Positions 21,219-33,209 of a stretch of 64,000 nt of DNA are shown piece after piece. A model generated the notes under the pieces. It saw only the letters and a list, made by a program, of their open reading frames with translations. It was not told the DNA's origin and did not search any database. The stretch's first letter is position 1, and each line of letters opens with the position of its first letter. The stretch comes from Zopfochytrium polystomum. Its lineage: Eukaryota > Chytridiomycota > Chytridiomycetes > Chytridiales > Chytridiaceae. The stretch is taken from assembly GCA_025765615.1 (NCBI GenBank), contig JAIVFJ010000085.1, positions 186,001 through 250,000 on the forward strand, written 5' to 3'. The position numbers were made by a program, and so were the translations under genes.

Positions 21219-22403
21219 TTTTCTCCCTCCCTCGCGTCCAGCGCGTCGTCTCCTTTGGTTGTCTTTTCTTCACGGGTCGCGATTGGTGTGGTGCTCTTTT
21301 TTTATTGCGTTTTTTTTTTTTTTGGTACGGCTAAACGAACCCCCCTCTCTCATATGAACGTCGTACTTTGTTTTGGGAAGCTGTCCCCACCAACGGACGT
21401 CAACATCGTCCCTATAGCGACAAACAGCCCATTAACCCCCCGAGTACTGTTTATGAATCACTTCTTCTAACTATATCACACTGGATGTGAGACATATTGC
21501 CAGGGCACTGACCCGTTTAACCAGGTAAGGCTGCCGTCCGCCGGACACAGAGCGGACAATTAAATATCCGTATCCGTTTCCGCAACTGCCTGATACACAT
21601 GCGGATATCCGCTTTGTTTAATTAGTAAAATTCTGGAAGCTGGATTGGAAGCTGAGAAAATATAATTAAAATTGAAGTTAGGCCGGGCCAGGCCTTACGA
21701 AAATTTTGGCACTGTTTCATTCGTGATCCTTCGCTTTTCTTGGGGGCAACCCGCATTCAGCAAACCGGTAAATCAATTGGGTATAACTGGCCTCATATGC
21801 CTGCTTCCCTGCTCCCCCCAATAAACCAGATATTGCATTTCCTCCCAATAAACTCAATTTGATCATTGAATTTTTTGATAAATTAAAAAAAAAACTGATA
21901 TTCGATTGGAAGCCAGCTTGCTCGTGAACACTTCACCTCAAATTGGCAAATTTGCGGATGGTGGCGGATCTCGCGCTCAATTCAGCTCAACTGCAAGGTT
22001 TAGTGGCAGGACTGTGAGTAGTGAGAGCCCCAGTGTGGAATGTGTAAAGCAAAGGCGTAGAGAGTGTATTAGGGTGTGCGTTTCCCCGCAACCTCACTTA
22101 GTAATGTTTCATAATGACAGAGGGACCTCCGTTATTCCCCGGAGTCGGCTATAAAAATAAATGTGATAAACTCAAACATTCCCTCCGTCAGAATTGCCCA
22201 CAATGCCACCTTCACCGAGTTGAGAATATGAAGAATTCATTGCAAGGTTGTCCAGGTTATCGTTGCCGATCACGATTACCGCATTTACATCATCGTTTCC
22301 GCCAGTTTCCATGGGCGTTGGGGCCAAACCCACATTAGGCTGGCGATATTTATGAATGTAATTAATGAGCATAAGAATTGCTGTGGTTGGTCAAAGTCCA
22401 TTC
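21219..22403. other. Intergenic; start of an AT-richer island
   Basis: From about 21350 the composition falls sharply from the GC-rich neighbour. No gene seen; A-rich tract near 21885-21895. Confidence 0.5.
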
Positions 22404-23853
22404 TCAGGAGGCTTCTGGTGCTTTCAATTGCAATCCGATTATCGTACCTGATATTGATTGTAACGTTATCGCCCAAAAGAACGACACCATGTCAGAGAGA
22501 CAACCAGGGTCTCGAGGGATTGATGGTTGGGCGCGTCGTATTGCTGGGAGTGTGAATCTGGTTGTAATTAAACTCTAGTTAATTCATAAAAGCAGCTCGT
22601 TGAAGGCGTTGCAGACTCACAATAAGTTAACAAAGAACATAATTGTCGGTGGTTCGACTGCCCTGCCACGGGCAAGCAGCGTTACTGACAGAACAAAAAC
22701 CATTAAAGGTAGCGTCCAAGTGATAATCATAATCAGACCGGCGAAGAACTGGCATGATCGACAATTCAGAGGTGGAAAAGTGATTCAAACGACTCAACCT
22801 ACAAGGGTAGTCCATGCCCTCGTGAATATTAGGCGAAATGCAATTATGGTACCGTCGCCTGTGTTTACATATGAATGAGTTGCGTAGTTGAACGTGTTGC
22901 TGGCATCCTCTAAAAGTGCGATTTTTGTGTGAAATCTTTGACCTGTTTAACTGTTGTGCCAAGATGGAAAGTAGAATTTTGTGAAAGTCGCTTGCTCACC
23001 CTTGAATTGACCCCTGCATTGTCAGCGCCATGGGGATTGGATATGAATTGTTGTTGTCCAACACATTCTTATAAACACCCGTGATAGGTACAATGCCCGT
23101 ATCATACATGTCCAACGGATACAAATTATAGTCTGAAGATGCCATGAGCAGAGCGGCTTTCATTTATTAAACAGGGCTTACCTCCTTCCTCAAATAATAT
23201 GACAGGGTCTTTCTCTGCCCGACCAATGAAAGATCCGCCAGGAAAGTCAAATTGGGAGTAAACCAACAGTGAGGTTCATTGTCTGGGTGAGTATTGGGTT
23301 CCCTGATCTCGCCGATTGGAACGACGCAAAGTCGCCTGTAGTTGGTGAGATTAGCTTGCATTGTTGATAAAAGGCCTACCGCAAGGAACCACAGAGAGGG
23401 TCAAAGAGAACGCATTTTTCAATGGCATGATAGCTGATACTTTTGCGGAAAGGTGAACAAGGTTGTGCTCTTGGCAGAACTTGACATCTGCATCAGGAAA
23501 GTACTCCCTTGGCACTGGATATGCGGCTGATTTGTTGAATTTGGATGAGTACAATGTCGTGACACTACTGTTGAACTTTCGGTGCGCCTGGATGGGGGAA
23601 GCGATTGAGAGGGTGGACGGGAGAGTGAAAAGCGACGCACATCGGTCTGTCAGAGGAGGGGAAGGGGGTTACCAGCGTTAGCGAGAGATCCATGGCAAGC
23701 CTACCACCATCTCGTCCCTATCTCTTTCCAAACCTTATTGAACCAAGCACCGCAAATGATGAGCACAGCGTAAACAAATATTGCGGCAATTGTGAGCGAG
23801 CCCTTCACAAAAAGGCGGCGATGGCGTGGGTTTGCCCCAACCACCGAGGACAT
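22404..23853 (-). CDS. DUF4436-family membrane protein, many small exons (one frame break)
   Basis: Minus-strand exons that I can place: 23646-23380, 23335-23182, 23132-23000, 22935-22803, 22748-22621 and 22557-22404, plus a first exon from ATG 23853 with one N-terminal TM helix (GSLTIAAIFVYAVLIICGAW). Introns of 44-64 bp have good branch points (CTAAT, TTAAA). Family marks are collinear: LSVVPCGDFAS, FEEGDYNLYPLDMYDT, LTMQGSIQGF, TM helix FFAGLIMIITWTLPLMVFVL, RGRAVEPPTIMFF and LFTLPAIRRAQP...MVSFFW. These match the extracellular domain and C-terminal TMs of fungal DUF4436 proteins, whose function is unknown. A one-base shift is needed near 23245 and the exon 1-2 join does not phase cleanly, so the copy may be damaged or the sequence may contain errors. 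Confidence 0.65.
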
Positions 23854-24145
23854 ATTTCGGTCGCTTGCTGTGTGCACCGATTTTCCAGCCACTCGCAAAT
23901 CTTGTGTCTCAAATGGCAAGGCTCTGCAAAGCACCCTCGTCACAGGTGAGAGGGGTTGGTCGGCTGTGTTCGCAAGCGAAATAGGCACCTCCCTTGCTCA
24001 CCGGTTGTCTCCCAATAGCGTAACCACCAAAATGCCCAAAGGCCACACCGAAATTCCAAGTGCTGATCCTGTTGACTGACGTAATTACTCCCACAAACCA
24101 AATATTGAACTGAGGGACACTGACAAACGCAGTCGAACGCCCTGA

Positions 24146-24265
24146 ATATTCCGCCAAATCATGAGTCAGACAGGAAGAAGAAGATATTCCAAATGCTGGA
24201 AATACCTGAATATACCACCACAGTATGAGTTGGGCAGGGAAGACAAAGATATTCCGACTGCTGGA
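24146..24265. repeat. Diverged 60-bp tandem duplication
   Basis: Two adjacent units share the order CTGAATAT, ATGAGT, AGGAAGA/AGGGAAGA, GATATTCC and TGCTGGAAA with similar spacing. Confidence 0.5.
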
Positions 24266-24327
24266 AAATGCCTTCAAAAGAAAAAACATCGAAATTATAA
24301 CCCTCTCAATGCACTTATGTTGGGGGG

Positions 24328-24330
<3 letters not shown>

Positions 24331-24398
<68 letters not shown>
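24331..24398. repeat. (GA)n microsatellite
   Basis: Uninterrupted GA run of about 68 bp. Confidence 0.9.
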
Positions 24399-24399
<1 letters not shown>

Positions 24400-25913
24400 A
24401 AAAAAATAACCGCCGCAAAGCCACCGATCGTGTGATTGGTGGTGGCGGTGAATATAGCAATGGTGACCGCATCGCAGAAGTGCTCACAAAAATGGTGGAG
24501 GCGACAAAGGCGAGATTGATGGCGGCAGCGAAGCCGCCGATCCCGCGATGGGCGAAGGTGATGGATCCAGTTATGGCAGCGGCAAAGCGCCGTAAGCGGG
24601 CGATATTGCCGCATTCGGAAGGGATCTCGCACACTTCGCGCGAGTGGGGAAGGAAGGAGATGGGTTTGGACCGGGCTGGATTGGGGTGGATGGGATGGCT
24701 CACTCGCGCGCTACGAGCGCGAGTTGCGGGGGGAAGGGGGGAACAGGCGGAGTTTGGGCTGGAAAGGCTCACCTGTTGTTTCTCACAAGAGATTTCTTAG
24801 AGAAAAAATTAAAGAAAAAACGAAGGGAAATCATAACAAAACCGAAAAACACCAGATGTCAGAACTCAAAGCCACCCGACACGAACCCACAGACACGAAA
24901 ATCCTCAAGCTGCCAAAGCAATCAAATAATCCAGAGAATAGACTAAGGACAGCGTCGGCGCCTTCTGCCGCCACTGTGGCACCAGGAGAGGAATTAAGAC
25001 CGGCGCCGCAGAGCGCGCAACGACGCCCCACGACCCGCCTCGGCGGCACATTCTCCCTCCCCAGCGGAGTTGAGCGCTGCCCAGCAAGCGGAGTTCGAAT
25101 TTGAAGGAATTTAATATGATACAAACAAACAAACAGTAGTTCCACTGCCAGCCAATCACTTAGAGAAAAAAAGGGTACGACCACCGATGCAAAAAAGTTA
25201 CTTTTTTTTTATTCCGTTTGTGAGAGAGGATGAATTGCGCGAAACGAAAGGACGAAAAAAAAAAAAATGGATCACCGAGCGCGCAGGAGAGTGACCTTGG
25301 CAGGAACGATTCCGTAGCTTAAAGCGGGTTGGTCGGCATTAGCAGGGCGGCTAAAGAAAAAACTCTGAAAAGAGAGGAAGGAGGGTTTTGGAAACACCTA
25401 ACTGGAAAAGAAAGAAAAAAGACTACACAAGAGGAGGAGCAAATGAGCTTTTCCACACACAACACTAGGAAATATTAATATCCAAAGGCCGATCGCGAGC
25501 AAACAGCGGCACAGTAAAGACAACGGGAGAAACAAACACAGAAACACACACACACACACACGCGCACTCACGCACAAACAACATATCAAGAAAGGCGGCT
25601 CTGGGTGGCTCCAATGGGAACGGCGAACCGGTGTGAAACGAAACGAGTAAGCCGCAAAAGTAAAAAAAAAAGGAAAGATGGACGCGCCCCTTTCTCTCAT
25701 GCACTTCCTCCGGGTGGGGCGGCATGGGATGTCGGAAGGCGGAGACACCTCTCTCCACCAAGACCAAATTCCAGCTATTAGCACACTTAGGCACACTTTA
25801 GAACGAGGCAACACAACCAAGCCAACCAAGCCAACCAACCAACCAACGCACAAGCCCCCCTCGTGCCAAACCATCACCCCAATCAACAGCACTCGCCGGC
25901 TTCCCTGCTCAAA

Positions 25914-28900
25914 TCACGAGTCCCAGCCAAACCGCTGCCGCATTCCACGCCACATGGCAGCCAACCAGCCCGACCCGCCGACCGGAACCGTCTCATGGAT
26001 CATCTCCCACCGCTTCGCCGCGTTTTTCGCCTCCAGCGTTCTTGCGTCACGTCGACTGCGCTCATCATCGTCGTGCTCGTCGTCGTCGTGCTCGTCGTCG
26101 CGTCCCAGTTGAATGTAGCCCTTGCCGCGGCGCTCCGCCCCCCGCGACTCATCCGCCACAGTCCAACGCGCGGCGGCCGCGTTGGGGCTTGCGGCTGCGG
26201 CTGCGGCTGCCTTGTGCTGGTGTCCGGCGGCGGTCGCTGTCGCTCTTGTGCGATGGCCCGGAGCGGGCGACGCCGCCTGGGCCTGACGGCGGGCGGGTGA
26301 CGGTGCTGCAGCGGCAGACGCCGAGTTGTTCGTTGCTGGACGGGCTCGTTTCGCAGACGCTGGCGAGCTCGGGGCGAGCGACATTGCCGGAAACGTTGCA
26401 AAGCGACCCTTGGTGGGCGACGGAAGGAGCTTTGGCGTCGACGGAACTGTCGAGTTGCGTGAAACAATGCTCCCACGGGTACCGACGGCATCTTCGTCCA
26501 TCATGCTGGTGCTGAACGCCAGGCTCTCGCCACCGTCGCCAACTTCGTCGTCGTCGACTTCCTCCTCTTCATCGTCGTCGTCGTCGTCGTCGTCGTCATC
26601 ATCGTCATCGTCATCGTCGTCCTCGTAGTCGTCATCGTCATCTTCGTCTTCGACGTCGTCCACGCTGTCGACAAGGACATGATCCACAACGGCCTCGTGA
26701 TCCTTCAAGTCGCCCTCCTCCTCCTCCTCCTCCTCCTCCTCCTCGTCCGACACCGACTTTATGTCAATCTTGACGCGCTTTCGCTTGTCGCCCTGGCGCG
26801 GCGTCTGCGCGGCCATGCTGCTCCCGTTGCTGCTTAACAACGCTTTGCTGTCGCGGAACGACGGCCGCAAAGCGACTCCACTGACCTTGTCGTCGTCGTC
26901 GGCATGGCCACTGCCGCCGAGGTCCATGCACACGTCGCCATCCTCGCTCTCATCAACGGTCGTCTCCACGACGCGAATCCGGCTGCCAGCCCTGTTGGGT
27001 ACGGCAATGTGCCGCGCGGCCGGCGGAACCTCGTCCACAATGTCTCCGCCCTCCATGGCCTCGCGTCTGCGCTTTCCGCGCGCAATGGGCCGTGCGGGCG
27101 AAGGGGTCGGCGCCGTCGAAGTGAATCGGACGTGCTCGTTGCTCATGAGCGTCCGTGGCGTGTCGGGTGGCGGCAGCGCCGATGCCGCCGACGCAAGCAA
27201 CGACAACACCGACTTGGCCTTGGGTCCTTGTGCCGTCGCAGTAATGGATGACTTTGAATGCACAACAGGCGACGGCGGAAAGGTCATGGGCGGAGGCGGA
27301 GGCGGCGCAGGTGGCGGCGGGGTCGACGGCACTGCCGTGCGCGGGTTCAACTGATGCGGAGCTTGTTGCGGCGCAAGGCCGTACCCCGCCACATTCTCCT
27401 TTTCAAAGGTGGCGCGAGCGCTGTTGCCCACGCTGCCATTCGTCCTCGATGCGACAGCAGCTGCAGCCGCCTTGTCCTTGTCCTTGTGCTTGTCCATGCC
27501 GGCAGGCGGGACCGGCGCCGGCGGCATCGGAGGCGCCGCCTGCCGCTGCGGCGAGCTCTCCTTAATAAACGACTTGGGCAGCTGCATCGAGAGCTGCCGC
27601 AGCGTGTCCGGCTGCGGAAGGCGCAGCGCCAGCGTCTGCTCAAACATGGCCTTGTAATGCGCAACGGGCGGGCGCTCCGTGATGGGCGCGAGCTCAGTGG
27701 CCTTGATAGCCGCGGCGGCCGCGCTACCCTGTTTCGTCGACGCGCTCTTCGTCTTGCCCGACCTAGACTTTTTCTTTCTTGGCTCCGCAGACGCCGCAGA
27801 AGAAACATCCGCTGAAGCAGCCCGGACGGGGACGTCCGGAATCGTCGTCCCAAACGACTCGTCGGCGTCCTCGAACACCTCGTCCAGGTCCATGCTCGAT
27901 TCAGCCTCCTCGACAACCTCGACAGATTGCGCCCGGCGAGCGCGCGTTACCCTGCCGGCTTTCATCGCCAGCGCGCGGACGGGCGTCATGCGACTGTCGC
28001 TGTCCTGCCCCGTGGCCAACGCAGTTCCGCTCGCCCCTCGCGCGCTGGCATCGGCCGCCGCCGCAAGAGCCGCCACTGACGACGACGCAGTTGACGACGA
28101 AGAGATGGCGGCGACTTTACCACGCTCCGGCGCCTCGGGCTCCACCGAGCTCGACTTTGCTCGTCTCGTCCTCGCCGCCGCAACGTTTCTTGTGATATCC
28201 GTCGCCGCCTCCGTTTTCCCCTCATCCTGGGCGGGTGCCGCGCGCGCCATCAATCCACCAGCCTTTGCGCCATTGCCACCACCATCCCCATCACGACAGT
28301 CATCGCCGGAGGCGTCGTCTTCATCATCATCCCCATCATCGCCAACATCCTCGTCCGAGCCACCCCCGACTCCTCCTTCGCCCCGCTGGAATCGCCTGGC
28401 AAACTCCGTCACCTTGCGCGCGCGCACAGCCTCCGCGCGCGATGGTGTCATCGCGACCGCCGACGGGCCCGGCGCCGTCGCCGTAGCCGTCGCCACCAAA
28501 GCCGAGGCCGACGCCGCCGCCAACGACGACGCGCCGTTGCCCCCGTCGCCCGCCATCGCGCGGCGCATCGATGACACCTTCTTGGCGCGTAGCGCCTCCC
28601 TGCGCCCAGGCGTAATCCCGCCGTCGTCGTCCTCGTCCGCGACGCCTGACCGCCTCGTCACGCGCCGCGCGCGCACCGCTGCCTGCCGCGACGGCGTCAT
28701 CGCCACGGCCGACACCACCCCATCCGTGGCTGCCGCTGCTGCGTTCTCCACCACCGGCTCGGCGGCGACGGCCCTTGAAGCGACCGCCGCCGTCGCTGCA
28801 GCAAGGGCCGCCGCACGCGCCGCAACGCCCCCCGTCGTGCGGCCAGACCGCCGCGGCGCGCTGCCACCCACACCCTCTCCACCGCTGCTACCGCTCGCGT

Positions 28901-30277
28901 CTCCGTCCGAATCCATTCCGCGTCCTCCTCGCCGCCCGGCCGCCGCAGCCACCACGGCGGCGGCGTCGCTCGCGCTCGCGCTGACGCTCGCCGGCGCAAT
29001 CGTCTTGGCCTCCCGCCGCGTCTTGGCCTCAAACGCCTGCACCACGCGCCGCACCCGCTTCTCGGCCCCACCACCCGGCGTGAGCGGTGTAATCGTCGTC
29101 GTCGTGGTCATGGAAGCCGTCTCCGCTTCAGCAGCCGCGGCCGCGGCTGCCGGCACACTCGCCGCCGCCCCCTCCGCAGCCGACGCCACCACCTCTGTCG
29201 ACTCCCCCCCGCGCCGCCGCGCGCCTTCGGCCGCAGACGTCTTTGCCGGCGACGTCGGCGCCGGAGCCGCCGCGGTCCCTCCAGGCTCGACCGACGCACG
29301 GCTTGCGCTCTGGCGCGTTACGCGCGGCGGCGGCGGCTGCAGCGACGGTTGCGGCGCGGAAGCAATCTCGCCGTCCTCCTCCTCCTCGTCGTCGTCGTCG
29401 TCCTCCTCCTCCTCGCCTTCCTCCTCCTCCTCCTCCTCATCCGACGTGTCCATCTCCGACCGCCCGTGCGCAAAAGTAGCTCGCGCCGCCGCCGCCGCAC
29501 CAGGCGTCACCACGGCCGGCTCCGCCGCCGCCGCCGCGGCCTTGACCGGCGTATCAATCAGCCGGATGGGCGACGGCGGCGTTGACGCCTCCGCCGCGGC
29601 CGCCGCTAGCCCCGCTACCGGAGTAGGCGCATCGCGCCGCACCTTGGCGACGCTCTCAAACACAAAGCCCGTCGACGTGGCCGTGACCACCGAGCGCAGC
29701 GGGTGCAGGGACGACGGCGGGAGCAGCGTCGCGGGCGGCGTCGACGGGCCAGTGGTGGTGGTGGTGGTGGGCAGCAGCGTCTTGTGGAGCTCCAGCTCAA
29801 TGATGCGCTCGCGGATCTGTGTTTGTGATGCGTTGTGGGTGGAGCCCAGACGTTGGGGGAGGTGAGGGGGGGGAGGAGGGAGGGGGGGCATTCCAGAAGG
29901 ATGCGGAGCGGGGGTTTTGAAAGTTGTTGCGTCAGAGGGGGTTGGCTCGCGGGGGTGCCAACGCGTCTTGAATCATTACTTTTACCTCCTCCATTTTCCG
30001 TTTCTGAAACGTCCGCTTTATTTTGGCAGGGTCGCCGTTGAGCTTTCGGTAGTTTTCCTTGAGCTTGGCATCCTATATTTTTTTTTGGTTGTTTGGTTTT
30101 TTGTGTGATGTAGGGAGGTTACAGGTTTCTTGTCGAAAGAAGTGACAGGGGGAGAAGCTCTCTCTCCCACACAATCCAAACGGGAAAAAAGAAAGGAAAA
30201 GCAGCGAAGCGAACCTCTGCCGGTGTCCACCCAGCTGGCCCGGTGGGCGCGTACTTTGCCTGTCCGGCGCGTCTCAT
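25914..30277 (-). CDS. 1350-residue SANT/Myb-like protein with TPxR repeats and acidic tracts
   Basis: Three exons: 30277-30215, 30072-29986 and 29816-25914, all phase 0. Residues 17-65 (GWTPAEDAKLKENYRKLNG through KRKMEEIRERIIELELHK) resemble a SANT/Myb helix bundle, W-x2-x-ED-x2-L...I-x6-R, though the later aromatic residues are lacking. The rest is mostly disordered: acidic runs (about nt 26540-26720 and 29370-29450) and poly-Ala/Ser blocks. Four copies of a motif TP-x-R-x2-A-x2-A-x-x-V start near nt 28702 (MTPSRQAAVRARRV), 28618 (ITPGRREALRAKKV), 28451 (MTPSRAEAVRARKV) and 27990 (MTPVRALAMKAGRV); TPxR fits CDK sites. A helical segment (HYKAMFEQTLALRLPQ) and a Trp-rich C-terminus follow. 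A nuclear, perhaps chromosome-associated role is inference. Confidence 0.7.
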
Positions 30278-31666
30278 GGGTAATTCGTCGGTTGTAGCCT
30301 CTCCAAGATTTTTTTTGTGTTCACTTTCTGCGTTTCCTGTTCGAATCGAGGGCACCACTTTTTTTTCCGGTTGGTGAGGTTCAATCGTCCGATCTGTGCG
30401 TGCTTGGGGGTGGGGGGATGAGGGAAAGGGGGACAGGTCAAGCAGGGTTGTGTTCGGTTGCTGTTAGATCGCGCCTCTTGCAGGCTCCGGCAGGGTGGAC
30501 TGGCTGGACACCCTACCCCACCCCTCCCCGCACGAAGTTCACAGGAATATATCTTCTCAGACGAAAAGAGCGAGAAGGGAAAGGAGGTGGAGGGGGGGTA
30601 GTTGTGAGGTTGTTTCGCGGTGAAGCTGATGGGTGGGGGGTGGACAGACATCAGCGCGCCTTGTCCGAACGGCCGCAACCTCTCCCCACTTGCAGAGGAT
30701 GGTCGGGCGGAGGCGGTCCGTCCAAACAGCAGCCGCCAGATCTTAATCACCTACCCGCGCTCTTCCTTTGCAGCTGCACCTCGCCTCCCCCAGCGTTCTG
30801 CTATGACCACCCTTTCTCTCGCTCTCTGGCTCGGGCGTTTCGGCGAACTGCTGTCGCGGGCTGTAAGCGAAGCTGCTCTTTGCACTCCTCCCCGAAACGA
30901 CAAAGAATGTGAGGCAGATAGGCGTGAGGAGGGGCGTGTCGCGAGCGTCGCGTTGCTTCTTCACGCTGTCGATGCTGCTGCTGCTGCTGTTCCTCTTTGG
31001 CCCACAGGAGCGTCGCAGGTCGTTCAGCCCGGGTCCTATTTTTTTTTTCTTCTTCTTTTCTTTTCTTCTTTTTCTTTTCTTTTTCGTTGATGTTTACTGT
31101 TTTAGTTTGTTTTCAAATTCCGATAATTGTTCTTTTTTTCCTTTTTGTCATCGGAGTCTGAAAAAAGGACAGAAGAGGGGAGCGGGCCCGTCCTCAGGGG
31201 CTGTACCCAAGCGGCAAGGCAGGCAGCCCCGGAAGCGTTGAAACTTACTCAAAGGAGAGAAAAAAAAAAAAAAACAAGGATATGGACGGACTGCATTTCT
31301 TTCGGGAAAGAGGCACAGAGGCAGGGACAGCCAAAAACAAGCCGCCCGCTAACATCTCGTGCGAATGTAAGACATTGCCAGCCGGCAGCGAAGATGGTAG
31401 TGTCAGAGTACAAAGCGTCTTTGGGGGAGGATTGACGGAGGGGGCTTCACAAAGGGCTGAAAAGAAGAATGTAGGTGTAAAAGGAGGAAAAGAACATTTT
31501 TTTGCAAGGCATTGCGAATAACAAGGCAGACAGAGAGTAAAGGAAACAGATCGGAAATGGAAATGAGAAATTTAACAAAACGAGGGGCGGGGCAGGCAAA
31601 GGGTCCACCAGAGCAAGTGCGAGCCACGTGCGGAGGTAGCGGCTCTCGTCCAGTGACAGCGTGATT
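30278..31666. other. Intergenic
   Basis: Upstream of the SANT-like gene and downstream of the next minus-strand gene. T-rich tracts near 31039-31085 and an A16 tract near 31259; no coding evidence. Confidence 0.5.
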
Positions 31667-33068
31667 TCAAACGATGGTCCATGTTTGGACTGGAAGATTC
31701 CCAGCAACGTAGGAATCCCTCACAACGCCGGTTTTGTTTTGCGATCCGACGCGAGCAATCCACACATGCCCTTGATAAGTAGTAAATGTCTCGACCTGGG
31801 ACAGGCCACTCAGAATGCCGTATACCTCCTCCAGCCCTTTAAAGTCACTCCAGTATATGGTGAGCGGTGTTGACGGTCTAACGCCATTGATGATGTTGAG
31901 CTCGACCATCTGCAAGTCGCCAGAGGGAGAGGCCGGGAACGATGTTGCCGTCGGCTGCGTTCCTGTGGTCGTTGGGGGTGTGACGCTGGTGGAGTAAACG
32001 GACACGATCGAAGGTGAGATGGCGGCAGACGACGAGTCCGTGTGCTTCTTGCTGGAGAGTACGACGCCGACCGCTACGGCGATGGCAACGATAGCCACCA
32101 CGGCGCACGCAATGGCGACGAGCGGCCAGAACCACTTGCCGCGCTTCTTCTTCTCAAGGGGCCGTTTGTACTCGTCCGTTTCTGGAAGAAACTGGTTTCT
32201 CTCTTCTGCGGCGGGCGGCCAGTTGGTGCCGCGACCTGCGCCGCGACCTGCATCCTGGTGCTCCTGGGGTTGACCACCAAACTCGGGCCCGTCGGCCGAG
32301 CGTGCTGCGACCGTTTGTCCTGCGGAGGCCACGTCCGTGTAGCCTCCCACTGAGCCGTTGTTGGGAATGCGGCCCGTCGCTCGCGCGATAGCATTTCCGA
32401 CAATCGCTTCTGTTGGTGTTCCGCCACTCGATTCATCTGCAAAAAGGGTCCGCTTGCTCAAGTCGTGTTGAGCAGCTGGTGTTCCACCTCGATCTAATAC
32501 GGAGTTGGGGGGTGGGGGGGTGGGGGCGTATGCGGGGCAGAATTTAGAAAGTGCAGAGCGACCACATTATGGTCAGGAAGAAGCTTCAGATAGTGATAGG
32601 TGGGTTGTTCCGCGCTCCTGGATACGCACGGAGGGTCTGGTACGAGGGAGGCGGGTCTTCTGTGTCAAGCTTTGTGTTTAAAAGGCAAGCGGCAGCGTTG
32701 CTGCTGCTGCTGCTGCTGCTGCTGCTCCCTCCAGCGAGCACAGGCTCCAAGGGGTTCTTCGAGATGGTGTTTGACTGGTGCAGTCGTTGCAATGTCTCGA
32801 AGTTGATGTTGACCTTTTCGGCGGGAGCGGCTGGCGAGGATGCCGTTGGGTGGGCCGGCGATCCAGCAGCCGGGGATTGGCTGCTGTTGCTGCGGGTGTT
32901 GGTGATGGCATGGGGATCGGGGGAGGAGGATGAGGAGGAGGACGAGGAGGATGATGGGGGGGGAATTGCACTGATGCTGCTGCTGTTGGAATCGACCGCG
33001 GCTGCTGCGGACGCCGCCGCCGCCGCCGCCGCCGCCGCCCACTGGGTCGTCTGCCCGGAGATGTCCAT
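31667..33068 (-). CDS. Single-pass membrane protein with PPxY motif and C-terminal VHL-beta-like domain
   Basis: Two exons, 33068-32630 and 32436-31667 (phase 1, donor GTGCGT, acceptor TTTGCAG), 402 residues. The N-terminal half is Ala/Ser-rich and carries EDPPPSYQT, a PPxY motif that could bind WW-domain ubiquitin ligases. A transmembrane helix lies at about 248-273 (WFWPLVAIACAVVAIVAI...), preceded by the basic stretch KKKRGK, so the C-terminus should be outside. After a Ser/Thr/Pro stalk, residues 323-402 contain TIYWSDFKGLEEVYGIL and TYQGHVWIARVGSQNKTG, matching the VHL beta-domain pattern (xVxWxDFxGxxxxYxxL, then YxGHxWxxRD). The match is by eye but includes the characteristic WSDF and GHVW pairs. 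Function unknown. Confidence 0.65.
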
Positions 33069-33078
33069 TAATGATGGT

Positions 33079-33080
<2 letters not shown>

Positions 33081-33143
<63 letters not shown>

Positions 33144-33144
33144 G

Positions 33145-33206
<62 letters not shown>
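33081..33206. repeat. (GA)n tract upstream of the VHL-like gene
   Basis: About 125 bp of nearly pure GA, starting 13 bp upstream of the ATG at 33068; on the coding strand it is a CT-rich leader. Confidence 0.9.

Positions 33207-33209
<3 letters not shown>

Larger units (their letters stand above)
23854..25913. other. Intergenic with repeats
   Basis: Holds a diverged tandem duplication (24146-24265), a (GA)n tract (24331-24398) and an (AC)n run near 25550. A minus-strand frame through 23990-24180 has hydrophobic stretches but no start, splice logic or family match. Nothing is called. Confidence 0.4.

Noticed and set aside
19431..21334. Long plus-strand frames (about 550 and 415 codons) opposite the unknown gene at 19511-21218
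   Set aside because: They are Arg/Pro/Ala-only shadows of GC-rich triplet repeats; the minus strand has non-repetitive ends, a start codon and a phase-consistent intron.
23909..24772. 287-codon minus-strand frame with hydrophobic segments
   Set aside because: It runs through the (GA)n tract and a tandem duplication, lacks a plausible start and matches no family.
27679..29865. 728-codon plus-strand frame opposite the SANT-like gene
   Set aside because: Composition is Ala/Ser/Thr/Arg shadow of the minus-strand Ala/Glu/Asp-coding sequence; no start context, motif or splice support.
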